Shown here: piece by piece, positions 1-7,680 of the stretch
Layout of the letters: each line of letters begins with the position of its first letter
Numbering within the stretch: position 1 is the first letter of the stretch
Origin: Dehalococcoidia bacterium
Lineage (GTDB): Bacteria > Chloroflexota > Dehalococcoidia > GIF9 > UBA5629
DNA length: 64,000 nt
Assembly: GCA_041653995.1 (NCBI GenBank)
Contig: JBAZEK010000001.1
Coordinates: forward strand, 744,001-808,000
Reading direction: 5' to 3'
Position numbers and translations under genes: made by a program
The notes under the pieces: generated by a model
The model's database searches: none
Told to the model about the DNA's origin: nothing
The model's input: the letters and a program-made list of their open reading frames with translations, nothing else

Positions 1-311
1 TCATAGATAATTGCTTTACGAGGTCCCCATTGTACTGGGGCCTTAAGTTTTTTAGCTAACTTTATAACTGCCGTGGTAGGATTGTCACAGAGCATTGCGG
101 CAAGCCCAGCAGTGCCACTTCCTCCAAAGACATCCAATACAGTGTCACCTGGTTTAGTGTGAGAGGCGACAAATACAGCAATTGATTCCGGTGAAATTTT
201 CGTAGGGTAAGAAAACGCCGAGAAAATTGGGCCACTTCGGGAGGCAGGAAGCGGGTTGGCATACAGCGGACCCAGCTTCTCCATAATGTTTCCCAGTTCT
301 CTGTCAATCAT
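1..311 (-). CDS. DNA methyltransferase (N4/N6 class), N-terminal part
   Basis: The reading frame starts at an ATG whose complement lies at 309-311 and runs off the left edge, so only about 103 residues are present. After about 55 residues comes PGDTVLDVFGGSGT, the SAM-binding motif I of the N-4/N-6 DNA methylases, preceded by a KISPE segment commonly seen in this class. The catalytic (D/N/S)PP(Y/F/W) motif is not in view, so whether it methylates adenine or cytosine cannot be told. The region is AT-richer than the rest of the window, and an IS3-type transposase remnant lies directly upstream on the same strand. It could be a restriction-associated or orphan methylase. Function is inferred from one motif. 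Confidence 0.75.
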   Translation of the reverse strand, partial: MIDRELGNIMEKLGPLYANPLPASRSGPIFSAFSYPTKISPESIAVFVASHTKPGDTVLDVFGGSGTAGLAAMLCDNPTTAVIKLAKKLKAPVQWGPRKAIIY

Positions 312-398
312 CTTCGTTGAAATTCTCTCATTATCTCAGTTCTCTTTACATGGTTATCGTGTGTATGACCTTACCCCAGGATTCAGCAGTACCTGCGC

Positions 399-593
399 TT
401 AGAATCCAACCGCTGTATAAGCATACTCCACCAGTGTTCTGTGATTCAATGAACTGTATGCCCCGACTTCGGTGTAATACTTGCACTAATCCTCAATAAT
501 CTCCATGGCATGTTTGAGATTGACAAACCAATTAGTATTCAAACACTCATCACATAGTCTGCCATTGAAGCTCTAAGCATAGACATTCTCCAT
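399..593 (-). pseudogene. IS3-family transposase (OrfB) C-terminal remnant
   Basis: Reading the minus strand from 593 gives a frame with MENVYA-stop-SFNGRLCDECLNTNWF and then KHAMEIIED-stop-CKYYTEV, ending in a stop at 399-401. This matches the end of IS3-group DDE integrases, which read NAYAESFNGRLRDECLN and then a WR-DYN-RPH-type tail. The codon for the catalytic Glu before SFN is a TAG at 573-575. A second TAG at 486-488 sits where the Trp of IEEW is expected. The frame is otherwise intact, so decay is by point mutation. No terminal inverted repeats were recognised. The remnant abuts the ADP-ribosylglycohydrolase fragment at 594/595. Positions 312-398 hold nothing further that I can identify. 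Confidence 0.75.
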
Positions 594-594
594 T

Positions 595-879
595 GGCCGA
601 CCCGTTACTGAAACTATTGTACGGTGCACTATCGTTCGTCCCCAACCACCCCCTTAACATTCCGCAATAATCGTCACAAGGAAACACCCAACTCCATTTA
701 TTGAGTGCCGCGACATATCCTTTACCTTTACCTGTCAGGATGCTGTCCACCACTGCAATAGTCAGAACAATGTCATCAGCGAATACGTATCCCGGGCTAA
801 ACAACGGGAAGCCCTCTTCCTTAATACTTTGGGATTCATAGGCCGACCCGATGCTGTCACCGGAAATGGCTCCGATCAT
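595..879 (-). pseudogene. ADP-ribosylglycohydrolase (DraG family), truncated
   Basis: About 95 residues of the N-terminal part of an ADP-ribosylglycohydrolase-fold protein are readable: MIGAISGDSIGSAYES at the start, a FADDIVLTIAVVDSIL segment matching the FTDDT metal-binding motif, and PYNSFSNGSA before the break. After GSA the family continues with MRVSP, but here the sequence switches to an IS3 transposase frame. The gene is therefore truncated, normally being about 250-300 residues. The motif itself is altered (FADDI rather than FTDDT). The start at 879 is chosen because GGGAGG lies 9 bases upstream; a TTG at 888 is also in frame. It follows the J-domain gene on the same strand by about 50 bases. 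Confidence 0.7.
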
Positions 880-928
880 TGATATCAACCTCCCTGTTGC
901 AGTTTACCATATGTGAATGATGCAGGGC

Positions 929-1567
929 TTATGATGCTGTTAATGCCCTGACAACAGCAATAATTGCCACTACTGTGATAAAGACCACGGATAGCACCAG
1001 CACTATCGCGCCCAATATGCACAGGCTGGAGGTGATGCAGAAGCCGGCGCCGACCTTTACGGCCGTCCACCTGTTCTCAATCCTACTCAGCCCGCGCGTC
1101 TTGATGGACGCGTAGCAGGCGGTGAAGAGAATAAAGAGGCCAGCCAGGGCGTACCATAGGCCGAAGGGCAACAGCATCAGACCCAAGCCCAGCGGTATGC
1201 TGGTGAAAAGCGCAACCCGCTGCCAGGCCAGGGAAGGCCAGGGCAGTATGCCTTCGCCGGGAGATTTGCGTGATGGTGGTGAAGTCGGTGGGGGAGTGGA
1301 CGGCCTCGATCCGTCATAGGCATACCGCTTATCTCCCTCTTCAGCCCGCTGCCGACGGTAAAGGTCGTAGTCCACCTTCCTAAGTGGGTCGGACAGCACC
1401 TCCCAGGCCTCATTGATATCCTTCATGCGCTGCGCGGAGCCGCCGGCATCAGGATGGTGCTTGCGCGCAAGAGCCGTGTAGGCGGCCTTGACCACCTCCT
1501 GCTCGGCGCCGGGGCTCACACTCAGCACGTCGTAGTAGTCCTTCCAGTTAAGCTCGTACTGTTGCAT
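929..1567 (-). CDS. membrane-anchored J-domain protein
   Basis: The first 70 residues form a J domain with the HPD tripeptide at 38-40, expected to stimulate a DnaK ATPase. A Pro/Ser-rich linker (about 75-105) follows, then roughly three hydrophobic segments between residues 115 and 205. It lacks the Gly/Phe region, the zinc centre and the C-terminal client-binding domains of full DnaJ. It starts 3 bases after the stop of a separate gene carrying four CxxCxGxG repeats, so J domain and zinc finger are split over two adjacent genes. An AAA+ ATPase lies upstream in the same run. The role as a local co-chaperone at the membrane is inference; the J-domain call is secure. Confidence 0.85.
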   Translation of the reverse strand: MQQYELNWKDYYDVLSVSPGAEQEVVKAAYTALARKHHPDAGGSAQRMKDINEAWEVLSDPLRKVDYDLYRRQRAEEGDKRYAYDGSRPSTPPPTSPPSRKSPGEGILPWPSLAWQRVALFTSIPLGLGLMLLPFGLWYALAGLFILFTACYASIKTRGLSRIENRWTAVKVGAGFCITSSLCILGAIVLVLSVVFITVVAIIAVVRALTAS

Positions 1568-1570
1568 GCG

Positions 1571-1819
1571 TCATACCTGCACCAAACCGCTGCCGCCGCA
1601 GACGTGACAGCGCTTCTGTTTCTCGAATCCCGGCGAGCCAGCCTCCTCTTTTCCCGATCCGCCGCAGCGGTTGCACCACCTGTCCCCCGGATCCATCTTC
1701 ACCATGCCCGTGCCGCCGCAGACTCCGCAATCATGAGGCTTGCTGAATGCGCCGTAATGCCCCTGCTCGCCGGTCCCTCCACATCCCCTGCAGTTGACCA
1801 CCTTGCTCTGATCTTTCAT
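1571..1819 (-). CDS. small DnaJ-type zinc-finger protein
   Basis: This 82-residue protein is little more than four CxxCxGxG motifs, at residues 10-17, 31-38, 49-56 and 71-78. That is the repeat that binds two zinc ions in the cysteine-rich domain of DnaJ. A strong GAGGAGGG site lies 5-6 bases before the ATG. It sits between the AAA+ ATPase gene and the J-domain gene, all on the minus strand with gaps of 14 and 3 bases, so the three are almost certainly co-transcribed. It may supply in trans the zinc centre that the J-domain protein lacks. Stand-alone proteins of this type occur elsewhere; the specific partnership is inferred from gene order. Confidence 0.85.
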   Translation of the reverse strand: MKDQSKVVNCRGCGGTGEQGHYGAFSKPHDCGVCGGTGMVKMDPGDRWCNRCGGSGKEEAGSPGFEKQKRCHVCGGSGLVQV

Positions 1820-1833
1820 GTGACCCTCCTCGA

Positions 1834-3159
1834 TTATTTATAGTAGATATCTTCCTTCTTGAACCCGATGGGTTCGCTGTTCCTGCGGCTGATACGCCGC
1901 AGGACGCCGTCCACCTCCTCCCTGCTGAAACTGCAGCCCTTCCTGACGCCATATAGATTCTTGCCCTGTATCACCAGCCCGTAGATCACCTCCTGCACCT
2001 GCGCCGGCGTGTAGCCCTCGGTCCTGCATACCACGTGCTCCTGCACCGCCGGGTCGAGCGGTATCCTTTTGCACAGGTTATGCACGATCTCGCGGCGCAA
2101 CTCCCTGCCGGGCGGACACATGGTGATGACGCGGTCGAAACGCGAGGGACGCCGGCTGAGGGCGTCGTCCAGCGCCTCGACGTAGTTAGTGGTGGCGATG
2201 GTCACGACCTCGCTACATTCCTTTACGCCGTCCAATATGTCCAGCAACTCGTTGAGCGCTTCCCCGCGGGCACCCGGACCTCCCCTGCTCTCCCCTATCA
2301 GGTCGATGTCCTCTAAAAATACGATGGCGGGCCTGAGGTCTCCCGCAATATCGTATAACTCCCGCATATAGCGGGCGTGCACCAGCAGCGCGGGGTCGGC
2401 CGCCAGACAGGTGATACCCGGACTGTTGCTCATCAGCACCTTCGAGACCAGCGTCTTGCCCGTGCCCGGCCTGCCCGCCAGTATCAGTCCCCGCTTGCGC
2501 GGTATACCGTATCTGGCCAGCTCCCTGCTCCGCTTGAGGAAACCAACGGTGTTGGCAACAAGCTCCTCCTTAAGCTCGGACTGCAGCGCCAAGTCATCCC
2601 AGCCCCTGGCGCCCGTCTGCAGGAACTGGAAGCCGCCGTTGTACTTTATCTTCTGCCCACGGTAAAGCTCCCTCCGGCGAACTACTACGTCGACGCCCGC
2701 GGCGAAGTTATGCGCCTCCCGCTTATCGGCAAGCCGCCCCTCCACCGACACCCAGGCGCGCTCGCCGTGACGGCTGCATTTGATGCGCACCGACAGCCGC
2801 GTCGCACCACGAACGAGCAGCAGACGCCCGCAGGCCAGCACACCGATGCACCTGCCGGGTCCCGCCTGGACCTCATTGTAGTCCGGCTTCGACTCCCTGT
2901 CCGGCCCTAAAACCCTGACCACCTTCCAGCCGCCGGACTTCACCTGCTCCTTCAAGGCCAGCGCCAGCAGGTCATCGTAATAATGCTCCACCACCACCGG
3001 CAGCTCGACCCTGCGCCCGACACCAAGGAAGCTATCCACTGGGTCGGACCCTTTTAAATGTCTATTCCGCCCGCCGGTTTCGGCGCCGGGCGCATCCTCA
3101 TCATCGTCATCACCCACACACTCAAACATATCGTACATATGGCCGCGGTCCATTTTCAT
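1834..3159 (-). CDS. AAA+ ATPase
   Basis: A 441-residue protein with one classical AAA module in its C-terminal half: Walker A GRPGTGKT at 229-236, Walker B with EDID around 283-286, sensor-1 TIATTN at 320-325, and an arginine-finger-like RRPSRFDR near 336-343. The first 190 residues match no domain I recognise and begin with an acidic patch (GDDDDED, 16-22). The module resembles the FtsH/CDC48/spastin clade, but no transmembrane segment or HExxH protease motif is present. The start is supported by GGGG 8 bases upstream. It heads an operon with the zinc-finger and J-domain genes, which suggests a remodelling or chaperone role. Its substrate is unknown. Confidence 0.9.
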   Translation of the reverse strand: MKMDRGHMYDMFECVGDDDDEDAPGAETGGRNRHLKGSDPVDSFLGVGRRVELPVVVEHYYDDLLALALKEQVKSGGWKVVRVLGPDRESKPDYNEVQAGPGRCIGVLACGRLLLVRGATRLSVRIKCSRHGERAWVSVEGRLADKREAHNFAAGVDVVVRRRELYRGQKIKYNGGFQFLQTGARGWDDLALQSELKEELVANTVGFLKRSRELARYGIPRKRGLILAGRPGTGKTLVSKVLMSNSPGITCLAADPALLVHARYMRELYDIAGDLRPAIVFLEDIDLIGESRGGPGARGEALNELLDILDGVKECSEVVTIATTNYVEALDDALSRRPSRFDRVITMCPPGRELRREIVHNLCKRIPLDPAVQEHVVCRTEGYTPAQVQEVIYGLVIQGKNLYGVRKGCSFSREEVDGVLRRISRRNSEPIGFKKEDIYYK

Positions 3160-3247
3160 GACTTATACCCCTTTTCCATAGCCTGTGATGATAATCTACA
3201 ACGGGGACGGGACAGCTATCTGTCACTCCGGCTAAAGGCGCCTGTGG

Positions 3248-3253
3248 TATAAT
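3248..3253 (+). promoter_or_regulatory. -10 box ahead of the WYL regulator
   Basis: A perfect TATAAT lies 28 bases before the GTG start of the WYL regulator. No convincing -35 hexamer was found at normal spacing. An AAGGGG ribosome site lies between the two. Confidence 0.45.
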
Positions 3254-3281
3254 TTCGAGCGTATCACGCAAGGGGTAAGCA

Positions 3282-4274
3282 GTGAGGGAGAACAAGCGGG
3301 ACAGGCTGGCGCGGCTGAGTAAGGTGGAACACATACTCTACCAGTGCCCGGAGGGACTGACCGTGGGCGCCATAGCGGAGAAATGCGGGGTGTGCGCACG
3401 CACCGCGCGGCGCGACCTCGAGGCGCTGGAATCAATCGGCGTCCCCGTCTGGGAGGATGGCGCCAGGCGCGGGATCGAGCCGGGATACTTCCTGCCCCCC
3501 ATCTCATTCACACTTCCCGAGGCCATGACCATATTCCTGGCGGCCCGGCTGATGCTGGCCTACTCCAACACCTATAACCCCAATATCGACTCCACCTTCG
3601 TCAAGCTCAACTCCGCCGTGCCCGCGCCGCTGCGGGACCAGGTGAGGCGCACCATCGACTGGATGCAGAAGCTGCAACGAGACGACCGCCTGCGCCGCAT
3701 CATGGACGCGCTGACCCACGCCTGGATCAACGGGCGCAGGGTTAAGATGACCTACCAAGCGCTGGGACGCCCGCAGGCCGGACAAAGGGTGATCGAGCCC
3801 TATTTCATCCAGCCCGCCACCTTCGAGCACGCAAACTACCTGATCGCCTACTGCCACCAGGCGCGCAGGGTGCGCACCTTCAAGATCGACCGCATCATCG
3901 ATATCGCGCTGCTGGACGAACACTACTCCATACCCGCGGACTTCGACGCCAATAAATTCCTGGCCCCGGCCTGGGGCATCACGCTCAACGGAAGTCCGGT
4001 CAAGGTACGTCTCAGGTTTGACCCGGAGATCGCGCGCATCGCAGCCGAGACGCGCTGGCACCCCTCACAGTCCGTCAAGATGCAGCAGGACGGATCGGCC
4101 GAGGTCGGCTTCATGGTGCCGGTCAGCGACGAGTTCGTCTCGTTCGTGCTGCGCTGGGGAGATAAGGTGGAGGCGCTGCAGCCGGCAGCGCTGCGCAAAA
4201 AGGTCGCGGACGCCGCGCGCCGCATGATGCGTATGTACGAGACTACTATGAGCGCAGACAGAAAGCTGTTATAA
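3282..4274 (+). CDS. WYL-domain transcriptional regulator
   Basis: A 330-residue regulator with an N-terminal DeoR-like winged helix-turn-helix (about 12-60, including TVGAIAEKCGVCARTARRD). A central WYL domain follows (about 145-220, around KMTYQALGRPQ and YLIAYCHQARRVRTFKIDRI), then a WCX-type C-terminal extension to about 315. WYL proteins bind ligands or nucleic acid through the WYL domain and often control DNA-damage or defence loci. It starts at GTG with AAGGGG upstream and is divergent from the AAA+ / zinc-finger / J-domain operon across a 122-base gap, so control of that operon is plausible but unproven. HicBA lies downstream. Confidence 0.85.
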   Translation: MRENKRDRLARLSKVEHILYQCPEGLTVGAIAEKCGVCARTARRDLEALESIGVPVWEDGARRGIEPGYFLPPISFTLPEAMTIFLAARLMLAYSNTYNPNIDSTFVKLNSAVPAPLRDQVRRTIDWMQKLQRDDRLRRIMDALTHAWINGRRVKMTYQALGRPQAGQRVIEPYFIQPATFEHANYLIAYCHQARRVRTFKIDRIIDIALLDEHYSIPADFDANKFLAPAWGITLNGSPVKVRLRFDPEIARIAAETRWHPSQSVKMQQDGSAEVGFMVPVSDEFVSFVLRWGDKVEALQPAALRKKVADAARRMMRMYETTMSADRKLL

Positions 4275-4307
4275 TTCTAATCAGCTAAATATAACCGGAG
4301 ACAGTAT

Positions 4308-4517
4308 ATGAGATTTACCATCACTCTGGAAAAGGACGAAGACGGTTACATTATCGCCAGTTGCCCTGCCCTGCAGGGTTGTCATTCCCAGGGAAAAACT
4401 AAAGAGGAAGCATTGTCTAACGTACAGGAAGCCATCAAGGGATATATTGCCAGTATGCGAAAGCATGGCGAGAAGATACCGGTTACAGAGACTGAAGAGG
4501 TAGAGGTCGGTGTATAG
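4308..4517 (+). CDS. hicB: HicB-family antitoxin
   Basis: This 69-residue protein has the partial RNase-H-like HicB fold: MRFTITLEKDEDGYIIASCP at the start, then LQGCHSQGKTKEEALSNVQEAI. It lacks the C-terminal ribbon-helix-helix or HTH DNA-binding tail of longer HicB proteins, so autoregulation may be weak or indirect. The stop codon overlaps the GTG start of the HicA gene by one base (TAGTG), implying coupled translation. The order is antitoxin first, the reverse of many hicAB loci. Base composition is lower in GC than the flanking genes, consistent with mobility. As the antitoxin it should neutralise HicA by direct binding. Confidence 0.85.
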   Translation: MRFTITLEKDEDGYIIASCPALQGCHSQGKTKEEALSNVQEAIKGYIASMRKHGEKIPVTETEEVEVGV

Positions 4518-4741
4518 TGGGCAAGCTCCCAGCAATTTCTGGGGACGAATTCGTCAAAGCGGTTAACCATATCGGGTATAGCTGGGATCATACGGAGGGA
4601 AGCCATATGATCCTGATAAATGAGAATGGGCGCAGGGTGGCTGTACCAAGACACAAGGAACTGGGACCAGGGTTACTGCGCAAATTGATTCGAGATATTG
4701 GGTTGACAAGGGATGCGTTCATCGAGCTTCTTAAGAAATAG
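4517..4741 (+). CDS. hicA: HicA-family mRNA interferase toxin
   Basis: A 74-residue protein with the dsRBD-like HicA fold. The catalytic histidine lies in EGSHMILIN (about residue 33), followed by RRVAVPRHKELGPGLLRKLIRDIG, the conserved strand-helix. HicA toxins cleave mRNA and are held inactive by HicB. It begins with a GTG sharing one base with the hicB stop, and has no separate ribosome site, so translation probably depends on hicB. The catalytic residue is intact and no frameshift is visible, so the pair looks functional. Confidence 0.85.
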   Translation: MGKLPAISGDEFVKAVNHIGYSWDHTEGSHMILINENGRRVAVPRHKELGPGLLRKLIRDIGLTRDAFIELLKK

Positions 4742-4776
4742 TTCAGCATTGAAATTAACCTCTTTCCCCTATTGAC

Positions 4777-5316
4777 ATGGTGAGCAAAACTGAAACTGCG
4801 ATCTTCGGCGGGGGATGCTTCTGGTGCACTGAGGCCGTCTTCTCCGAACTTAAAGGCGTATTAAAGGTTATGCCGGGGTACACGGGCGGACGCTCCGATA
4901 ACCCGACCTACCAGCAGGTCTGCGGCGGCAACACCGGACACGTCGAGGCCGCCAGGATCGAGTACGACCCGGAGCTGATCAGCTACACCGACCTGCTGGA
5001 GGTCTTCTTCTATACACACGACCCGACCACGCCCAACCGCCAGGGCAACGACGTCGGCGAACAATACCACTCCACCATTTTCTACGCGGACGATGCGCAA
5101 AAGGAACTGACCGAAAAGTATATCGAAAAACTGAACGAGTCCGGGGAGTTCCGCGCACCCATCGTCACCACGCTGAGGCCGCTAACTAAATTCTACGAGG
5201 CCGAGGACTACCACCAGAGGTATTATGAGAACAACGCTGCACAGCCGTACTGCCGGGCGATCATAGCGCCCAAGATGAGCAAGTTCAGGGCGAAGTTTAA
5301 GAACGCTTTGAAATAA
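4777..5316 (+). CDS. msrA: peptide methionine sulfoxide reductase A
   Basis: MsrA reduces methionine-S-sulfoxide in proteins using thioredoxin. The signature GGGCFWCTEAVF places the catalytic cysteine at residue 14. GYTGGRSDNPTYQQVCGGNTGHVEAARIEYDP follows in parts as in the family, and the protein ends with the usual PYCRAIIAPK region, whose cysteine may serve in recycling. The length of 179 residues is normal. No clear ribosome site precedes the ATG, and the gene is 35 bases from hicA, so its promoter is uncertain. MsrB is not in the window. It fits the oxidant-defence theme further along. Confidence 0.95.
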   Translation: MVSKTETAIFGGGCFWCTEAVFSELKGVLKVMPGYTGGRSDNPTYQQVCGGNTGHVEAARIEYDPELISYTDLLEVFFYTHDPTTPNRQGNDVGEQYHSTIFYADDAQKELTEKYIEKLNESGEFRAPIVTTLRPLTKFYEAEDYHQRYYENNAAQPYCRAIIAPKMSKFRAKFKNALK

Positions 5317-5369
5317 CTCGGTGGATTTAGTAGAAGACATGGTAATAAGATCGTTTTCCGTTTTGTTTA

Positions 5370-5454
5370 CAGCAGATTGCCGCGGCCTTCGGCCTCGCAA
5401 TGACGAGAGAAAAACGGTCGCAATGACAGGGGTGCGGAAGCGCTCGCAATGACG
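5370..5454. repeat. interspersed CGCAATGAC repeat, partial copy
   Basis: Three copies of TCGCAATGACG-like sequence with a short GC-rich palindrome (CGGCCTTCGGCCTCGC) between the convergent 3' ends of msrA and the corrinoid-protein gene. It is a degenerate member of the family seen more completely at 63029-63110. Confidence 0.7.
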
Positions 5455-5456
5455 AA

Positions 5457-6095
5457 TTAAACAAAGCTCTCGCAGAGGTAGACCGCCGCCATCGCATCTT
5501 CTCCGTGGCCGTCGCAGCCCATCTCCCTGGCCAGGACCGGCGTAGTGCAGGCGCCGCCGATGATAACCTTCACCTGGTCCCGCAGCCCGGCCTTCGCGAT
5601 CTCCTCCACCGTGGACCGCATGGATACAATCATGGGCGTGAGCAGCATCGACAACCCCACGATCTTCGCCTTGTGCTCGCGCACCGCATCGACGATGCGC
5701 TGGGGGGCGACGTCGGACCCCAGGTCGATCACCTCAAAACCGGAGGCGTTGAGCATCATGCCCACCAGGCTCTTGCCCAGGTCATGAATATCCCCCTTGA
5801 CGGTCGCCAGCACCACCGTGCCCTTGCCCTGCACGTCGGTTTTGGCCAGCAGGGGCTCCAGCGGCGCCAGCCCGGCTTTCATCACCTCTCCCGCCAGCAA
5901 CAGCTCGGTCAGGAAATATTCGCCGCTTTGATATTTATCGCCCACTATCCTCATGCCGGCGCTCAGGCCGTCGTTCAGCACAACCCGTGGGTCGGCGCCC
6001 GCCTTCAGCGCAGCGCTCACCTCACCGGCCACCGCATCGATATCCAGGCTGACAACCGTATCCAGCACACCTTTTATGGCATCACGTTCATTCAT
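5457..6095 (-). CDS. corrinoid-binding methyl carrier protein (MtaC/MtbC type)
   Basis: A 212-residue protein with an N-terminal helical B12-binding cap (about 1-85) and a C-terminal Rossmann-like cobalamin domain. The DxHxxG motif is clear in KGDIHDLGKSLVGMML; its histidine ligates cobalt in base-off/His-on corrinoids. SMLLTPM and a GGACTT stretch near the nucleotide loop complete the signature. Proteins of this kind carry a methyl group between a substrate methyltransferase and a second methyltransferase acting on tetrahydrofolate or CoM. It lies 17 bases after the UroD-like gene and is clearly co-transcribed with it. The methyl donor cannot be read from the sequence. Confidence 0.92.
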   Translation of the reverse strand: MNERDAIKGVLDTVVSLDIDAVAGEVSAALKAGADPRVVLNDGLSAGMRIVGDKYQSGEYFLTELLLAGEVMKAGLAPLEPLLAKTDVQGKGTVVLATVKGDIHDLGKSLVGMMLNASGFEVIDLGSDVAPQRIVDAVREHKAKIVGLSMLLTPMIVSMRSTVEEIAKAGLRDQVKVIIGGACTTPVLAREMGCDGHGEDAMAAVYLCESFV

Positions 6096-6112
6096 CGCTC
6101 ACCTCGCCTCTA

Positions 6113-7282
6113 TCAGGCTAAATTAAGGGGGTAGACCCCGTAACGGTGGGTATCTTCAATCATCCAGCGCGTGTTTCCGACCTTTACCGCGTTGTGCGAG
6201 TTGGTCATGGCCATGATGTACCCGCCGTCCATGGCGGCGGCCTTCAGTTGGGCCTTGACCGCCGCCTCCACCTCCTCCCTCGTGCCCTCGCTCAGCACAT
6301 GGGAGATGTCCATGTTACCTAAGATGCACATGCGCTTCCCCAGCCGCTTTTTCACGTCCGCAATATCTATGCCGGCCGTCGGCTCCAGCGAGTGCACGCC
6401 GTCGAAGCCCCAGCCCGCGAACATCTCCAGCAGCAGGTTTACGTTGCCGCAGGAATGTACGATGATTTTGATGCCGCGCCTGTGGGCCTCCTCGCAGAGC
6501 CTGCGCAGGCTGGGCCCGAAAAACTCGTCCAGCACGCGCGGCGGCATCTGCGGGCCGCTCTTGTGGCCCATGTCGTCGGAATAGATGAAGGCCGGCATGC
6601 CCGCGTCGGCCGTGGCGTTGATGGTCGCCAGGTAGATCGTCTCGTAGTATTTCACCATTTTCCGCACGAAGTCGGGGTTGCGGCGCAGGGTCACGGCGAA
6701 GTTTGCCAGGCCCATCGACTGGGAGGCGGACTCCCACAGCCCGGAGAACAGGCTGCCCATCAGATAGATTTTGTCGCCGTAGCGCTTCTGCAGGTCGGCG
6801 AATACACGGTAGATGGTCTTGTAAAATTTATCGGGATCGGGATGATGCCAGGCCTCCCACAGCTCCGGCGTGGTCAGCAACCCCTCCCGGTACATGGGCG
6901 TGTCCACGTTTCCATCCGGGTCGGCCACCAGGTCGTACAGCTTGCCCCAGATGTCGGTGGACTGACGGTTGCCCCTCAAATTGAAAATGGACGAGTACAT
7001 CAGCCAGGAGCAGTCGTAGCCCAGGGCGATGTCGGCCTCCAGCTTCTTACCCATGAATTTCTCGGTCTCGCTGGTCATCCAGCCGATACGGTTGATCAGC
7101 GGGGCGGCGAGCTTGAACAGCGCCCCTGTCACCCCCTCCCGGATCATGCTCAACGGGAGGGCCCCGTCCTTATTGCCCAGGATCTCGTAAATCTGGTTTT
7201 GCTCCTCGGTGCATGAAAAGATGGGCACGCGGTCAGGCACTCCCAGGTTTAATGCGGTTGCGGTACGCTCGTGGCTGTTCAT
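6113..7282 (-). CDS. uroporphyrinogen decarboxylase-like methyltransferase (MtaA/CmuA type)
   Basis: A 389-residue TIM-barrel protein of the UroD superfamily, beginning MNSHERTATALNLGVPDRVP as in corrinoid methyltransferases. The HSCGN motif (about residue 270) supplies the His-x-Cys pair that binds zinc in MtaA/MtbA-type enzymes and is absent from true HemE. A downstream GVHSLEPTAGIDIADVKK segment is also typical. The adjacent corrinoid protein and the absence of other heme genes support methyl transfer rather than heme synthesis. No MtaB/MttB-like substrate methyltransferase is within the window, so either this protein demethylates the substrate itself or the partner lies elsewhere. Confidence 0.88.
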   Translation of the reverse strand: MNSHERTATALNLGVPDRVPIFSCTEEQNQIYEILGNKDGALPLSMIREGVTGALFKLAAPLINRIGWMTSETEKFMGKKLEADIALGYDCSWLMYSSIFNLRGNRQSTDIWGKLYDLVADPDGNVDTPMYREGLLTTPELWEAWHHPDPDKFYKTIYRVFADLQKRYGDKIYLMGSLFSGLWESASQSMGLANFAVTLRRNPDFVRKMVKYYETIYLATINATADAGMPAFIYSDDMGHKSGPQMPPRVLDEFFGPSLRRLCEEAHRRGIKIIVHSCGNVNLLLEMFAGWGFDGVHSLEPTAGIDIADVKKRLGKRMCILGNMDISHVLSEGTREEVEAAVKAQLKAAAMDGGYIMAMTNSHNAVKVGNTRWMIEDTHRYGVYPLNLA

Positions 7283-7680
7283 AGGCTACTCCTACCTCCC
7301 TGATTTCCCCTTTTGAATTATGAACCTGTAGGTATTTAGACCCGGCACTGATGGTATCCGTTTGCCCGCTGACTGTCAATGAGCTCGTCATTGCGAGAGT
7401 AGCTTATTCTGTTCGTCATTGCGAGGAGCGTAGCGACGAAGCAATCTTGTGCGTGATCGCGGGTACACAGGATTGCCGCGCCCTTCGGGCTCGCAATGAC
7501 GGGGGATGAAGTTCCGGTACACCGGATTGCCGCGCTTCCTGCCACGCCTTCGGCTCGCAGCTTCACCTCACCGCAATGACGAATCGGCTGCGTTTTGCAT
7601 TTGACCTTCAAATCGACTTGCTGTAACCTGTTATAGTCAGGACACTTCGTTCACCTGTACTCATTTCCAGGAGGTGGCAG
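7283..7680. other. 398-base divergent intergenic region
   Basis: This gap separates the minus-strand UroD-like gene from the plus-strand propeller lipoprotein. About half of it (7387-7581) is interspersed repeat. A TATAGT lies at 7632-7637 and an AGGAGG at 7669-7674 ahead of the lipoprotein gene. No further gene or structured RNA was recognised. Confidence 0.6.
7387..7581. repeat. interspersed GTCATTGCGAG repeat, compound copy
   Basis: Several arms of the same inverted-repeat family are stacked here: GTCATTGCGAGAG, then GTCATTGCGAGGAGCGTAGC with GAAGCAATCTTGTG, and facing arms GATTGCCGCGCCCTTCGGG and CTCGCAATGAC. The layout suggests repeated insertion or duplication of one element. Confidence 0.8.

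Noticed and set aside
317..499. Short plus-strand frame of 60 codons
   Set aside because: It overlaps the IS3 transposase remnant on the other strand and has no ribosome site or recognisable motif.
6113..7282. Uroporphyrinogen decarboxylase (HemE)
   Set aside because: The HxC zinc motif and the adjacent corrinoid protein indicate a corrinoid methyltransferase rather than heme synthesis.
7387..7581. CRISPR-like repeats
   Set aside because: Spacing is irregular, arms are inverted relative to each other, and no cas genes are present; this is an interspersed inverted repeat.
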